A stretch of DNA of 64,000 nt from SAR86 cluster bacterium AG-313-D11. GTDB taxonomy: Bacteria; Pseudomonadota; Gammaproteobacteria; Magnimaribacterales; D2472. The translations under genes and the position numbers were made by a program. Position 1 is the first letter of the stretch. Each line of letters starts with the position of its first letter. Location of the stretch: NCBI GenBank assembly GCA_003284215.1, contig QBVW01000002.1, positions 62,001 to 126,000 on the forward strand. The letters are read 5' to 3'. Under the pieces are notes generated by a model. The model searched no databases. It was not told the origin of the DNA and was given only the letters and a program-made list of their open reading frames with translations. This document shows, in pieces, positions 33,067-40,893 of this stretch.

Positions 33067-35247
33067 CTAAAATTTGTAATGAAGATCCATGCCAATCGTT
33101 CTAGGAGGATCAAAATAACCAACTGTTAAGTACCCAAAGGAAGGCGGGAAACTAATTCCACTTGATTGATGAAATTTATTTGATAAATTTTTAATCCAAA
33201 AATTTAGCTGCATGTTTTCAGTTGGTTCAGTGAATATGTAGAAATTAGCTTTACCATTTGAATCAATATGGGTAAGCTCAGACCTAAAATCTTTAGAATT
33301 GTATGGAAAGGACGGATGCTCTCCAACTCTACTGTAATCTAACCTAGCTCTGTAATTTCCAAAATCTTGCTCTAGGGCAACAAAAACATTCGTTTCTGGA
33401 GAATACGGAATAAGCTCTAAAAGAAAACCATCGCCAGCTGATTTATTGCCAGTGAACTCAGAGTCTAGTGTGCTAATGTTTACAGTGAGTTTGGTTGAAT
33501 CTCCAATCATGGTTAAAGACTCAATTTCTAAACCTGATATATCAGCTGAATTATTTATGACTTCTGAGGCAGCTGCAGCATCTGCAGTGAAATAAGAAAT
33601 TTGCATATCCTCATGCTCATTATCAAAATAGGCTATATTTAGCATCATTCTATTATTAAAGTATTGTCCTTTGAGACCAAGCTCAGTTGATTGAATAGTT
33701 TCAGGCGCATAAGGAACAGATGCTGCAAAGGGATTTGAGCTCTCAGCATTAAATCCGCCTGCTTTAAAGCCTTCAGCTAGTTTGAAATATAAATTAGTGT
33801 TTTCACTATATGCATGCTCTAAAATAAAAGTTCCTGTAGTATCATCGAAGCTGCCTTCTCCATTTGCTGAAATAACACCAACATACTCTTTAAAACCTTT
33901 CTTATCTTCTTCTGTTGAGCGTATTCCTAAGGTCACATCCCAAGCTTCACTCAATCGATACGTTAACTGACCAAAAATTGCCTCAGACTCTCCGCTGCCT
34001 GAATAATTTTGCTGGAATACTGACCCTCCAAGAAAGAATGACTGTGGATTAGCTGTATAGGCATCATCCTCTAGAGCGTAATAACCAAGCACATAGTCCA
34101 TATTTTCGGTAGAGCCAACGAGCTGAAGTTCGAACGTTTCGGCATCATAATCAGTATCTCTTGATGTATCAGCAATATTAAAAGGACCACCATCTAAATC
34201 TAAACGGTCATACCAATCAGTCTTTCTTTTTGACCAAATCGCTTTTATGGTTCCAAAACCTATGTCTCGTGAATACTGCATGCTTGTTCCGCTAACGTCG
34301 GAAAGCTCTCTAGTTGGAGTATTGTTGCTAGCATAAGCTTGACGTTTAGCATTTTGGAATAATTCAATTGGTGCTATCCTCAATCCTCCAGCAGCTGGAT
34401 TGGCTCCAAGACCAAATGCATCACTCCAGTTTGGAATGGCATAAACTAATTGAGCAAATGGAGGCACATTGTCTTGTGAAGTCTTATCGGCTGTAAAGCT
34501 GAAGCTTGATTTCTCACCTTCGAATAGATAGGTAAGCTTATAACCTGACGAATCGATAGTATTAAGTTTATCGTTACTGGACACTGCGGCAGGAACTACA
34601 CCCTGTTGAGGTGAATAAGGAGATGCTGCCATAGTGACATAACCACCTCTTCTTTTCTCATTAAGTACAATTTTTAGAAAACCATTTCCAGCTAAAGAAA
34701 AATCATGAATAAATTGAGCTTGTCTTAAACCATAGTTACCTAACGTAAGCTTTGCTGACATTCCCTCTCCAGAAGGTTTTTTAGTAATTAGATTAATTGC
34801 ACCGCCAAGTGTATTTCTTCCATACAAAGTACCTTGAGGACCTCTAAGGATTTCAACTCTTTCCAAATCAACCACGTCAAAAATAGACCCTTGTCCTTTA
34901 CCTAAATAAACTCCATCAAGATACATTCCAACTGTTGGTTCCCAAGTAATAGCTGGATTAGTTGTTGATCCTCCCCTAATTGCAATGGTTGCAGCAGTAT
35001 TGTTTGAAGGAGTGTTAATAATATGTACATTGGGTGCTAGATTGGCTAAATCAACAATATTTGCAAGATCTAGATCGTCAATTGTAGACTCAGTAAGTGC
35101 AGTAATTGCAATGGGTGTGTCTTGAAGGTTCTCCTCTTTCTTTTGAGCAGTAACAACGACTTCTTCGAGCATGCCTGTTGCTTGAGCATTTACATTAAGT
35201 GCGAAAAACAGTGGCAGCACTAAAAAAATATTTTTGAATCTCATCAT
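33067..35247 (-). CDS. TonB-dependent outer-membrane receptor
   Basis: A 726-aa barrel receptor. Signal peptide (IFLVLPLFFALNVNA), TonB box region LEEVVVTAQKKEE near 27-39, plug domain with VGMYLDGVYLGKGQGS and LRGPQGTLYGRNTLGGAINLITKKP (the signature for this type), then a 22-strand barrel with the terminal FDPPRTIGMDLHYKF. It probably imports a hydrophobic or glycan-like substrate; no siderophore signature can be seen. A good Shine-Dalgarno (AAGGGAGAA) precedes the ATG. It lies between a small Smr-like gene and glutaryl-CoA dehydrogenase, within a P450/SDR operon stretch. Confidence 0.95.
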   Translation of the reverse strand: MMRFKNIFLVLPLFFALNVNAQATGMLEEVVVTAQKKEENLQDTPIAITALTESTIDDLDLANIVDLANLAPNVHIINTPSNNTAATIAIRGGSTTNPAITWEPTVGMYLDGVYLGKGQGSIFDVVDLERVEILRGPQGTLYGRNTLGGAINLITKKPSGEGMSAKLTLGNYGLRQAQFIHDFSLAGNGFLKIVLNEKRRGGYVTMAASPYSPQQGVVPAAVSSNDKLNTIDSSGYKLTYLFEGEKSSFSFTADKTSQDNVPPFAQLVYAIPNWSDAFGLGANPAAGGLRIAPIELFQNAKRQAYASNNTPTRELSDVSGTSMQYSRDIGFGTIKAIWSKRKTDWYDRLDLDGGPFNIADTSRDTDYDAETFELQLVGSTENMDYVLGYYALEDDAYTANPQSFFLGGSVFQQNYSGSGESEAIFGQLTYRLSEAWDVTLGIRSTEEDKKGFKEYVGVISANGEGSFDDTTGTFILEHAYSENTNLYFKLAEGFKAGGFNAESSNPFAASVPYAPETIQSTELGLKGQYFNNRMMLNIAYFDNEHEDMQISYFTADAAAASEVINNSADISGLEIESLTMIGDSTKLTVNISTLDSEFTGNKSAGDGFLLELIPYSPETNVFVALEQDFGNYRARLDYSRVGEHPSFPYNSKDFRSELTHIDSNGKANFYIFTEPTENMQLNFWIKNLSNKFHQSSGISFPPSFGYLTVGYFDPPRTIGMDLHYKF

Positions 35248-35321
35248 AATAAATTCTCCCTTATTATCTAATGAATAATTTAAATTCTAATTTATGTAAT
35301 TAGTTTACAAGATGTAGCTAA

Positions 35322-35558
35322 TTAATCTACTTTTTCAACACGCAATATACCAAATCTTGGCGAGGAAAAGGTTATTTCTGAACTCTGCATTGCCTTAGAT
35401 GCAAGCTCGATCATTTTGTTGCTATTGCCACATATAATTATTAAAGGTAGTAGATTTTGATATTGATAGATGAAATTGACCACTTCTGATGCTACATCTT
35501 GATGTTTTGTTCCGTGGAGATCTAAATGAGTAATTCCCTTCTCTTCAAATATGCTCAT
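35322..35558 (-). CDS. Small Smr-domain-like protein
   Basis: A 78-aa protein that looks like an isolated Smr domain: HLDLHGTKHQDVASEVVNFI matches the LDLHG element at the start of the domain, and LIIICGNSNKMIELASKAM the later part. The usual HGxG motif is replaced by CGNSN. Smr domains in MutS2 are nicking endonucleases or RNA cleavers; with the second motif changed, activity is uncertain. It lies 36 nt after the P450 gene and 74 nt before the TonB receptor gene. Confidence 0.6.
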   Translation of the reverse strand: MSIFEEKGITHLDLHGTKHQDVASEVVNFIYQYQNLLPLIIICGNSNKMIELASKAMQSSEITFSSPRFGILRVEKVD

Positions 35559-35594
35559 GAGTGCATAAAAAATATTATTAAGTAGAATTTATTT

Positions 35595-36821
35595 TTAGGC
35601 AATATTGGTATTGACCATCATCACATCCATACGCCTTGCGTTATGATGACCATAGTCGTAGACAATATCATTGCCTAGACTTAAATCTGGAAACCGCTTG
35701 AATAATTCTTTCAACATAACTTCTGTTTGTGATCTTACTAAAGTAACCCCAATACAATAATGTGGTCCCTGTCCGAAAGAGATGCTTTTATCATGGTCGC
35801 GTTGAATATCAAATTTTCTGGGCTCGTTGTAGATTTTTGCATCCATTCCAGCTGTACTAGTAATTAATTGAACCATTTCACCTTTTTTAACATTATGTCC
35901 ATTAATTTCTAAATCCTCAGAGGCATACCTTGCTAAACCTGTCTTTCCAGATGATTCATATCTTAAAGTCTCTGAAATAGCTCCCTGAACAAGATTTTCG
36001 TCTGATTTCAATGCTTTGAACTCCTCGGGGTGTTGTAATAAATTCTTAATAAGGTAGCTATGTAAATCTACTGCTGTATCAGAGCCCGCTCCAAGAACTG
36101 CACCAACCAATGCACACATCTCTAGATTAGATAATTTTGATCCTTCGTCCTCAGCAAGTATCAAAGTTGATAGGAAATCATCGCCTGGATTAGCCCTTCT
36201 TTCATCGATTAATTCGTTAAGCAAATTTAATCCTTCCGGCACACCTTTGATTGCATCCTTTCGCTCTTCAGGAGTAAGCATGGGATTAATGCCTCTCACA
36301 ACACCATATGCAAGTGAATCAAAAATTGGGAATTTATCTCTCGGAATGCCGACTAAACTGGCAATGGCTTGTGTCGGAATTTTTTCAGCAATCTCGGCCG
36401 CGAAATTAAATGAATCTGGTGTTCCAATTTCATCAAACCTCTCTTTTACGAGGATAGAGAATCTATCTTTCATTTTTTCCATGATTCTTGGCGAGAATGC
36501 TGGAAGAGCAAGTTTTCTTAACCTCAAATGATTTTTTCTATCAAGAAAAAATAAATTGTTATTCATTAGTTTTTCAAATGCATCCATCTCTTCAAGAGGT
36601 TTTTTAGGAGGTGCATATTCCCAAAGATTAAAATCCGTAGAAAGACGTCTATCAAGCAGGCAATTTATGATATTTTCATGCCCTGTCACCAGCCATGCCT
36701 GCCAAGCATCAAACCTGGAGATAGGGTATTCATTAGATAGTTTTTCTAATGTAGGTACTGGATCATGAATAAATTCCTTCGAGGCTGGATTGAAGAAGTG
36801 ATCAACTGTTTGAACGGCCAT
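35595..36821 (-). CDS. Cytochrome P450
   Basis: A 408-aa soluble P450. I-helix oxygen-binding motif GAGSDTAV near 250, K-helix ExxR (ETLRYESS), and the heme-binding loop SFGQGPHYCIG with axial Cys356. The N-terminal part has no membrane anchor, typical of bacterial class I P450s, which need separate ferredoxin partners; none lies beside it. It should hydroxylate a terpenoid, steroid or fatty substrate. It follows an SDR gene by 12 nt and an ADC-like gene before that, so the three form an operon. Confidence 0.93.
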   Translation of the reverse strand: MAVQTVDHFFNPASKEFIHDPVPTLEKLSNEYPISRFDAWQAWLVTGHENIINCLLDRRLSTDFNLWEYAPPKKPLEEMDAFEKLMNNNLFFLDRKNHLRLRKLALPAFSPRIMEKMKDRFSILVKERFDEIGTPDSFNFAAEIAEKIPTQAIASLVGIPRDKFPIFDSLAYGVVRGINPMLTPEERKDAIKGVPEGLNLLNELIDERRANPGDDFLSTLILAEDEGSKLSNLEMCALVGAVLGAGSDTAVDLHSYLIKNLLQHPEEFKALKSDENLVQGAISETLRYESSGKTGLARYASEDLEINGHNVKKGEMVQLITSTAGMDAKIYNEPRKFDIQRDHDKSISFGQGPHYCIGVTLVRSQTEVMLKELFKRFPDLSLGNDIVYDYGHHNARRMDVMMVNTNIA

Positions 36822-36833
36822 TATCTGTTTAAT

Positions 36834-37712
36834 TTAAAAAATATTAGGATTTGGTAAATCGCTTCGAGTAATTATTGACTCAACACGATCCTTGAATGCT
36901 TGTTCACTTTTTTCATTTATTGGATTTATCCAATACTTACCCTCTTTAATCTGAGCTAGGCAAAAAGATGCAACTTCTTCTGGTTCAGTTGTTTCCATCT
37001 CAATTCCCATTGAGCTCATCATGTCCAACATATCTTCTACTGAGGAGATTGGATGTTCAGGAGCGTTTGGATCTCTTGCAAGCTCCTCAGGACGGTTGCG
37101 CTCTGCTGAAAATAACTTAGTTCTAACTGTATGTGGGCCTGGAAATAAAATGGACACTTTTACTTTTGCTTCGGCCTGTTCTAACTGTAATTTCAATACC
37201 TCAGTAATGCTTGAAACTGAGGCTTTGGAAGAAGTGTAAATAGGTGTTGAAGGTAAATTTATAAATGCCCCATTTCCAGAACATGTATTAATGACTCTTG
37301 ACTCTTCTCCATGAGCCAACATACCTGGAACAAATGCTTGAATGCCGTGAAGGACTCCCATTACATTGACGCCAAAAGCCCACTCCCAATCGTTTGGTTT
37401 TGTTTCCCATATTGGTAACAACTCTGCTGGTGCAACACCTGCATTATTAAAAAGTAAATGAACAGGCCCCAAGTCTGATTGACACCAACTTGCAAGATTA
37501 ATCATAGAATCGATATCTGATACATCTGCGACCTTACAAGTAACATCTAAAGACTTTGCAACAAGCTGTTGTGTTGAGCGTTCCAAGCTATCCTTTTCAA
37601 CATCCGTTAGAACAACTCTAGCACCCTCTTTGGCAAGGGCTTCGCCAATTGCAAAGCCGACACCAGAGGCTCCACCAGTTACTATGGCTAACTTGCCACT
37701 AAAGTCTTTCAT
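36834..37712 (-). CDS. Short-chain dehydrogenase/reductase (SDR)
   Basis: A 292-aa SDR with TGGASGVG near 12-19, NNAG near 92, the catalytic Ser region NTCSGNGAF and YTSSK as Tyr-x3-Lys. The long tail (about 40 residues beyond the classical end) with EEVASFCLAQIKEGKYWINP resembles the tail of the 3901-4725 SDR, suggesting the same subgroup. It lies 12 nt before P450 and 9 nt after the ADC-like gene, and could oxidise a P450 product. Confidence 0.9.
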   Translation of the reverse strand: MKDFSGKLAIVTGGASGVGFAIGEALAKEGARVVLTDVEKDSLERSTQQLVAKSLDVTCKVADVSDIDSMINLASWCQSDLGPVHLLFNNAGVAPAELLPIWETKPNDWEWAFGVNVMGVLHGIQAFVPGMLAHGEESRVINTCSGNGAFINLPSTPIYTSSKASVSSITEVLKLQLEQAEAKVKVSILFPGPHTVRTKLFSAERNRPEELARDPNAPEHPISSVEDMLDMMSSMGIEMETTEPEEVASFCLAQIKEGKYWINPINEKSEQAFKDRVESIITRSDLPNPNIF

Positions 37713-37721
37713 ATTTAGTCC

Positions 37722-38489
37722 TTAAGCTGAGTCATACCTTGAATGCATGAATGGCACGTACGACATTGCATCAACCTCTTCCATGACCGATGCATTTGAT
37801 GAAGAAGTGCCTTCCTCCCAAACTAAAGAAACCATTTCTTTTACCGGCAAATCCACAACTGGATCTACTGGAGATTCTCTAAGGATGATCTCTCCATCAA
37901 GTTTCGTGAGAACAGACTGAGTTCTGTGCATATTTATCTTTACCAGCAAAGGGTTTTGATCTACCGCTTTGTGTTGTTCGCATGATGGGAATACTTTGAA
38001 ACAATAAACATCGTCAGTAAATGATGATGTCTCAAGCTCATCAGTTGTTTTGCCTTTGAGCTCTAAGTATGTAATTCCATGTCTTGTAACAGTTGCAACA
38101 CAATCATCTCCATCTTTGGAAGCTGTAACATCAGCTATTTTTTTTGGCTCTCCATAAGTTTCTCTACCACCAACAACAACTCCCTCAGTTTCCATCGGCA
38201 TTGTTATTTCATAAATACCCTCTTTTCCTTGATACATACAATTCACACCAAAGGTAGCGGCACCAAACTCCATTCCACCATTTAAATCAACAAATACTCG
38301 AGATATAACAATTCTTACCATAGGATCTGAATGAGGCTCTAATGGAGCAGGAATAAGTTTCTCAATAAGGCCAGGCTCAGTCTTATACCAGGCTTTGATT
38401 GCATGCATATTTGCATCAAAAAATTCTAAATTATTTTCTGCAGCTTCGATTAACTGCTCTTGCGTTTTAACAAATCTTAGTTGTGACAT
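37722..38489 (-). CDS. Acetoacetate decarboxylase-like protein
   Basis: A 255-aa member of the acetoacetate decarboxylase family. The active-site region is GGRETYGEPKKIADV, with Lys116 as the likely Schiff-base lysine followed by Lys117. Members decarboxylate beta-keto acids or act as lyases/hydratases in antibiotic and degradation pathways. It is the first gene of an operon with SDR and P450; a strong Shine-Dalgarno run (GAGGGAGAG) precedes its ATG. Divergent from the Rieske gene, with about 200 bp of AT-rich spacer between. The true substrate is unknown. Confidence 0.82.
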   Translation of the reverse strand: MSQLRFVKTQEQLIEAAENNLEFFDANMHAIKAWYKTEPGLIEKLIPAPLEPHSDPMVRIVISRVFVDLNGGMEFGAATFGVNCMYQGKEGIYEITMPMETEGVVVGGRETYGEPKKIADVTASKDGDDCVATVTRHGITYLELKGKTTDELETSSFTDDVYCFKVFPSCEQHKAVDQNPLLVKINMHRTQSVLTKLDGEIILRESPVDPVVDLPVKEMVSLVWEEGTSSSNASVMEEVDAMSYVPFMHSRYDSA

Positions 38490-38697
38490 TATTATTCTCT
38501 CCCTCGTTTAAGTTTATAATACATTTTATGAAATACATTTAACAATATTATTACTCGTAATTAAATAGTGTTAATTTAAGAAAAAATATGTTGATTCAAT
38601 TAATTAATAATGAAATCATGATAATTGTTTATTTTAAAAAATAACACAAAACAAATATAATATTTAAAATAATAATAAATAGAACAAGGAATTAATA

Positions 38698-39699
38698 ATG
38701 CCTAAACAAGAATTTCCATTTCCTATGCCCAATGGCTGGTTTTGCATTGTAAGAAGTCATGAGCTAGAGAATGGTGAGCTGAAATCAATCAAGTTTTGTG
38801 AAAAAGATGTCGCCGCATTTAGAACTGTATCTGGAAAAGTTGCTGTCTTAGACGCTTATTGTGGTTATTCTGGAATTAATCTTGGAATTAGTGGCTGCGT
38901 TGAGGGAGAAAATCTTGTTTGCACGCAACATGGAATTAAATGGGATGTTAACGGATCATGTGCTGAAATTGACGAAAAAAGTAGTGTTCCAGACTCTGCA
39001 AAAGAAATAAAAATGTTTAATTATCCTGTGGTCGAAGTTAATGGATTTATCTGGGCTTGGCATCATTTGCATAAAGAAGATCCGGAATGGGAAGTCCCTG
39101 CTATCGAAGGATTTAATGGGGACGATGATAAATGGGGTAAGACATATTATTACGACTACAACATAAACACAGTTTTACAAGAAATAGCTGAAAATGATGT
39201 TGACCAAGCTCATTTTCCTAAGGTTCATGGATCACCAAGCCTTCCTGAGACTGAGGCGATTACAGAAGGAATATATAAAAAAACTATCGCTGAAACATTA
39301 ATGGATCCAAATAATGACAGTGTTTCTGAGGAACACAAAGTTGAGGATCATGGCATGTTTACTACTACTTTTACTAGAGAGTCATGGGGTCTTGGAACCG
39401 TTGGTTTAAAAATGATTAACTTGCCGCCAAATGGAGGAGAGTTCATCATGGTAAATGCTTCAAGTCCTGTTGATAACTCCAATTCAATTTTAAGATGGTC
39501 GATGAGAGTTTCAAAAGATATTGAAGATGAATTGGGAATGGCAATAATTGATGGCATTGCAAATGGGGTATTAGATGATATGCCTATTTGGGATCATAAG
39601 AGTTATGTTGCTGATCCAATCCTGTGTGACGGAGATGGGCCAATCAACAAATTTCGTAAGTGGGTTAGTCAATTTTATTCAGATCCAATACAAAACTGA
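38698..39699 (+). CDS. Rieske oxygenase-like protein with an altered Rieske motif
   Basis: A 333-aa protein with the layout of Rieske non-heme oxygenase alpha subunits (KshA/VanA size). The Rieske domain (about 12-115) has C55-G-Y57 and CTQH with C75 and H78; in normal CxH...CxxH motifs position 57 would be His. The TAT codon is clear, one base from CAT. The catalytic domain keeps the mononuclear iron ligands H172 and H177 in DVDQAHFPKVH. The first cluster ligand is therefore changed, and the electron route may differ. It lies 3 nt before thymidine kinase and is divergent from the ADC/P450 operon. AAGGA lies 8 nt before the ATG. Confidence 0.85.
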   Translation: MPKQEFPFPMPNGWFCIVRSHELENGELKSIKFCEKDVAAFRTVSGKVAVLDAYCGYSGINLGISGCVEGENLVCTQHGIKWDVNGSCAEIDEKSSVPDSAKEIKMFNYPVVEVNGFIWAWHHLHKEDPEWEVPAIEGFNGDDDKWGKTYYYDYNINTVLQEIAENDVDQAHFPKVHGSPSLPETEAITEGIYKKTIAETLMDPNNDSVSEEHKVEDHGMFTTTFTRESWGLGTVGLKMINLPPNGGEFIMVNASSPVDNSNSILRWSMRVSKDIEDELGMAIIDGIANGVLDDMPIWDHKSYVADPILCDGDGPINKFRKWVSQFYSDPIQN

Positions 39700-39702
39700 T
39701 TT

Positions 39703-40284
39703 TTGGCAAAAGTTCATTTTTTTTACTCAACCATGAATGCTGGTAAATCTACAGCATTACTTCAATCAAATTATAATTACAATGAAAGAGGAATGGATAC
39801 TTTGGTTTTTTTACCAAAAGTTGATGCAGACCTGAATAACGGCAAAATTCACTCAAGAATTGGTTTGACTGCTAATGCCCATTCTGTTGATACAGATTTT
39901 GATTTCTTTAATTTTGTATCTCAAGAAAAAATGAAAAGGTCTATTAGCTGCATTCTTATTGACGAGGTTCAATTTTTAAATAAAGAGCAAATAAGACAAG
40001 TCTGTAAAGTAAGTGATGAATTAAACATACCTGCCATGTGCTACGGAATTAGAACGGACTTCCAAGGCAAGCTTTTTGAAGGCAGCTCAGAATTGCTTGC
40101 GCTTGCAGATAATCTTATTGAATTAAAAACTGTGTGTGACTGCGGAAGAAAAGCAATCATGGTTGTTCGCCTTGATGAAAATGGTAATGTGGTAAAAGAT
40201 GGGGATCAAATAAAAATTGGTGGCAATGATTCATATAAAGTTTGTTGTCGTAAACACTTTAGAGAATTTACACAGCTAATCTAA
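39703..40284 (+). CDS. tdk: Thymidine kinase
   Basis: A 193-aa type II thymidine kinase. P-loop YSTMNAGKST near residues 9-18, DEVQFLNKEQI (Walker B with the catalytic Glu-like region near 87), and a zinc-like pair with KTVCDCGRKAI and KVCCRKHF. It phosphorylates thymidine to dTMP for nucleotide salvage. The start is a TTG at 39703, 3 nt after the Rieske stop; no ATG exists before the P-loop. Its stop codon abuts that of the SnoaL-like gene on the opposite strand. Confidence 0.93.
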   Translation: MAKVHFFYSTMNAGKSTALLQSNYNYNERGMDTLVFLPKVDADLNNGKIHSRIGLTANAHSVDTDFDFFNFVSQEKMKRSISCILIDEVQFLNKEQIRQVCKVSDELNIPAMCYGIRTDFQGKLFEGSSELLALADNLIELKTVCDCGRKAIMVVRLDENGNVVKDGDQIKIGGNDSYKVCCRKHFREFTQLI

Positions 40285-40827
40285 CTATCTTTTTCCCCGT
40301 TTCAAAGTATTTAAATATTTATATGATGGATCATTCCTATCTGAAGTACCTATATTTGCGCCCTCAATCATGGGGTGAATTAAGTTTACTTTTGAGGGGT
40401 CATTAACATAAGCCCAATCAGCATCGACTGCTCTGCTAGAAAATTTCCAAACTCCATTCCTTTTTTCATATTCATCAAAATATCTGCCGCCAATTAGCAC
40501 ATCAAAATTTCCGGTATCTGCCAAGACCTGATGAAAAGCAAGAATATAGGTCTCCCCTTCAGCATTATCACCCATTAATTTAACGTTATGAGTGGTTACA
40601 TTATGATGTAATATTCCCATAGATTTTTGAATCTCAGGCAGCAAATCTATAAAGTCCATTGCCTTACCCTTAAAAAATGAACCATGGTCATCATGCGCAT
40701 CTTCATGATAAAGCTCTCGCATCAATTCATGATCATGCCTATCTGCTGCCCTGCAATACATGTGCACTAGGTCTCTAATAGATTCCCTATCGATGATTTC
40801 TTGAATTTTGCTATCTATATCGCTCAT
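40285..40827 (-). CDS. SnoaL-like (NTF2-fold) protein
   Basis: A 180-aa protein: IDRESIRDLVHMYCRAADRHDHELMRELYHEDAHDDHG at the N-terminus is the typical SnoaL_4 signature with its conserved Tyr/Arg/Asp/His, followed by VTTHNVKLMGDNAEGETYILAFHQV and YEKRNGVWKFSSRAVDADW. Some relatives dehydrate or isomerise hydroxy-ketones in aromatic and steroid pathways. It lies head-to-head with the FadH-like gene (66 bp) and directly abuts tdk at the 3' end. Confidence 0.82.
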   Translation of the reverse strand: MSDIDSKIQEIIDRESIRDLVHMYCRAADRHDHELMRELYHEDAHDDHGSFFKGKAMDFIDLLPEIQKSMGILHHNVTTHNVKLMGDNAEGETYILAFHQVLADTGNFDVLIGGRYFDEYEKRNGVWKFSSRAVDADWAYVNDPSKVNLIHPMIEGANIGTSDRNDPSYKYLNTLKRGKR

Positions 40828-40893
40828 ACTAATTACCTAAATTAAAACTTTCATTTAATATAAATCAAATTTTTTAATATTAAAATTAACTAG

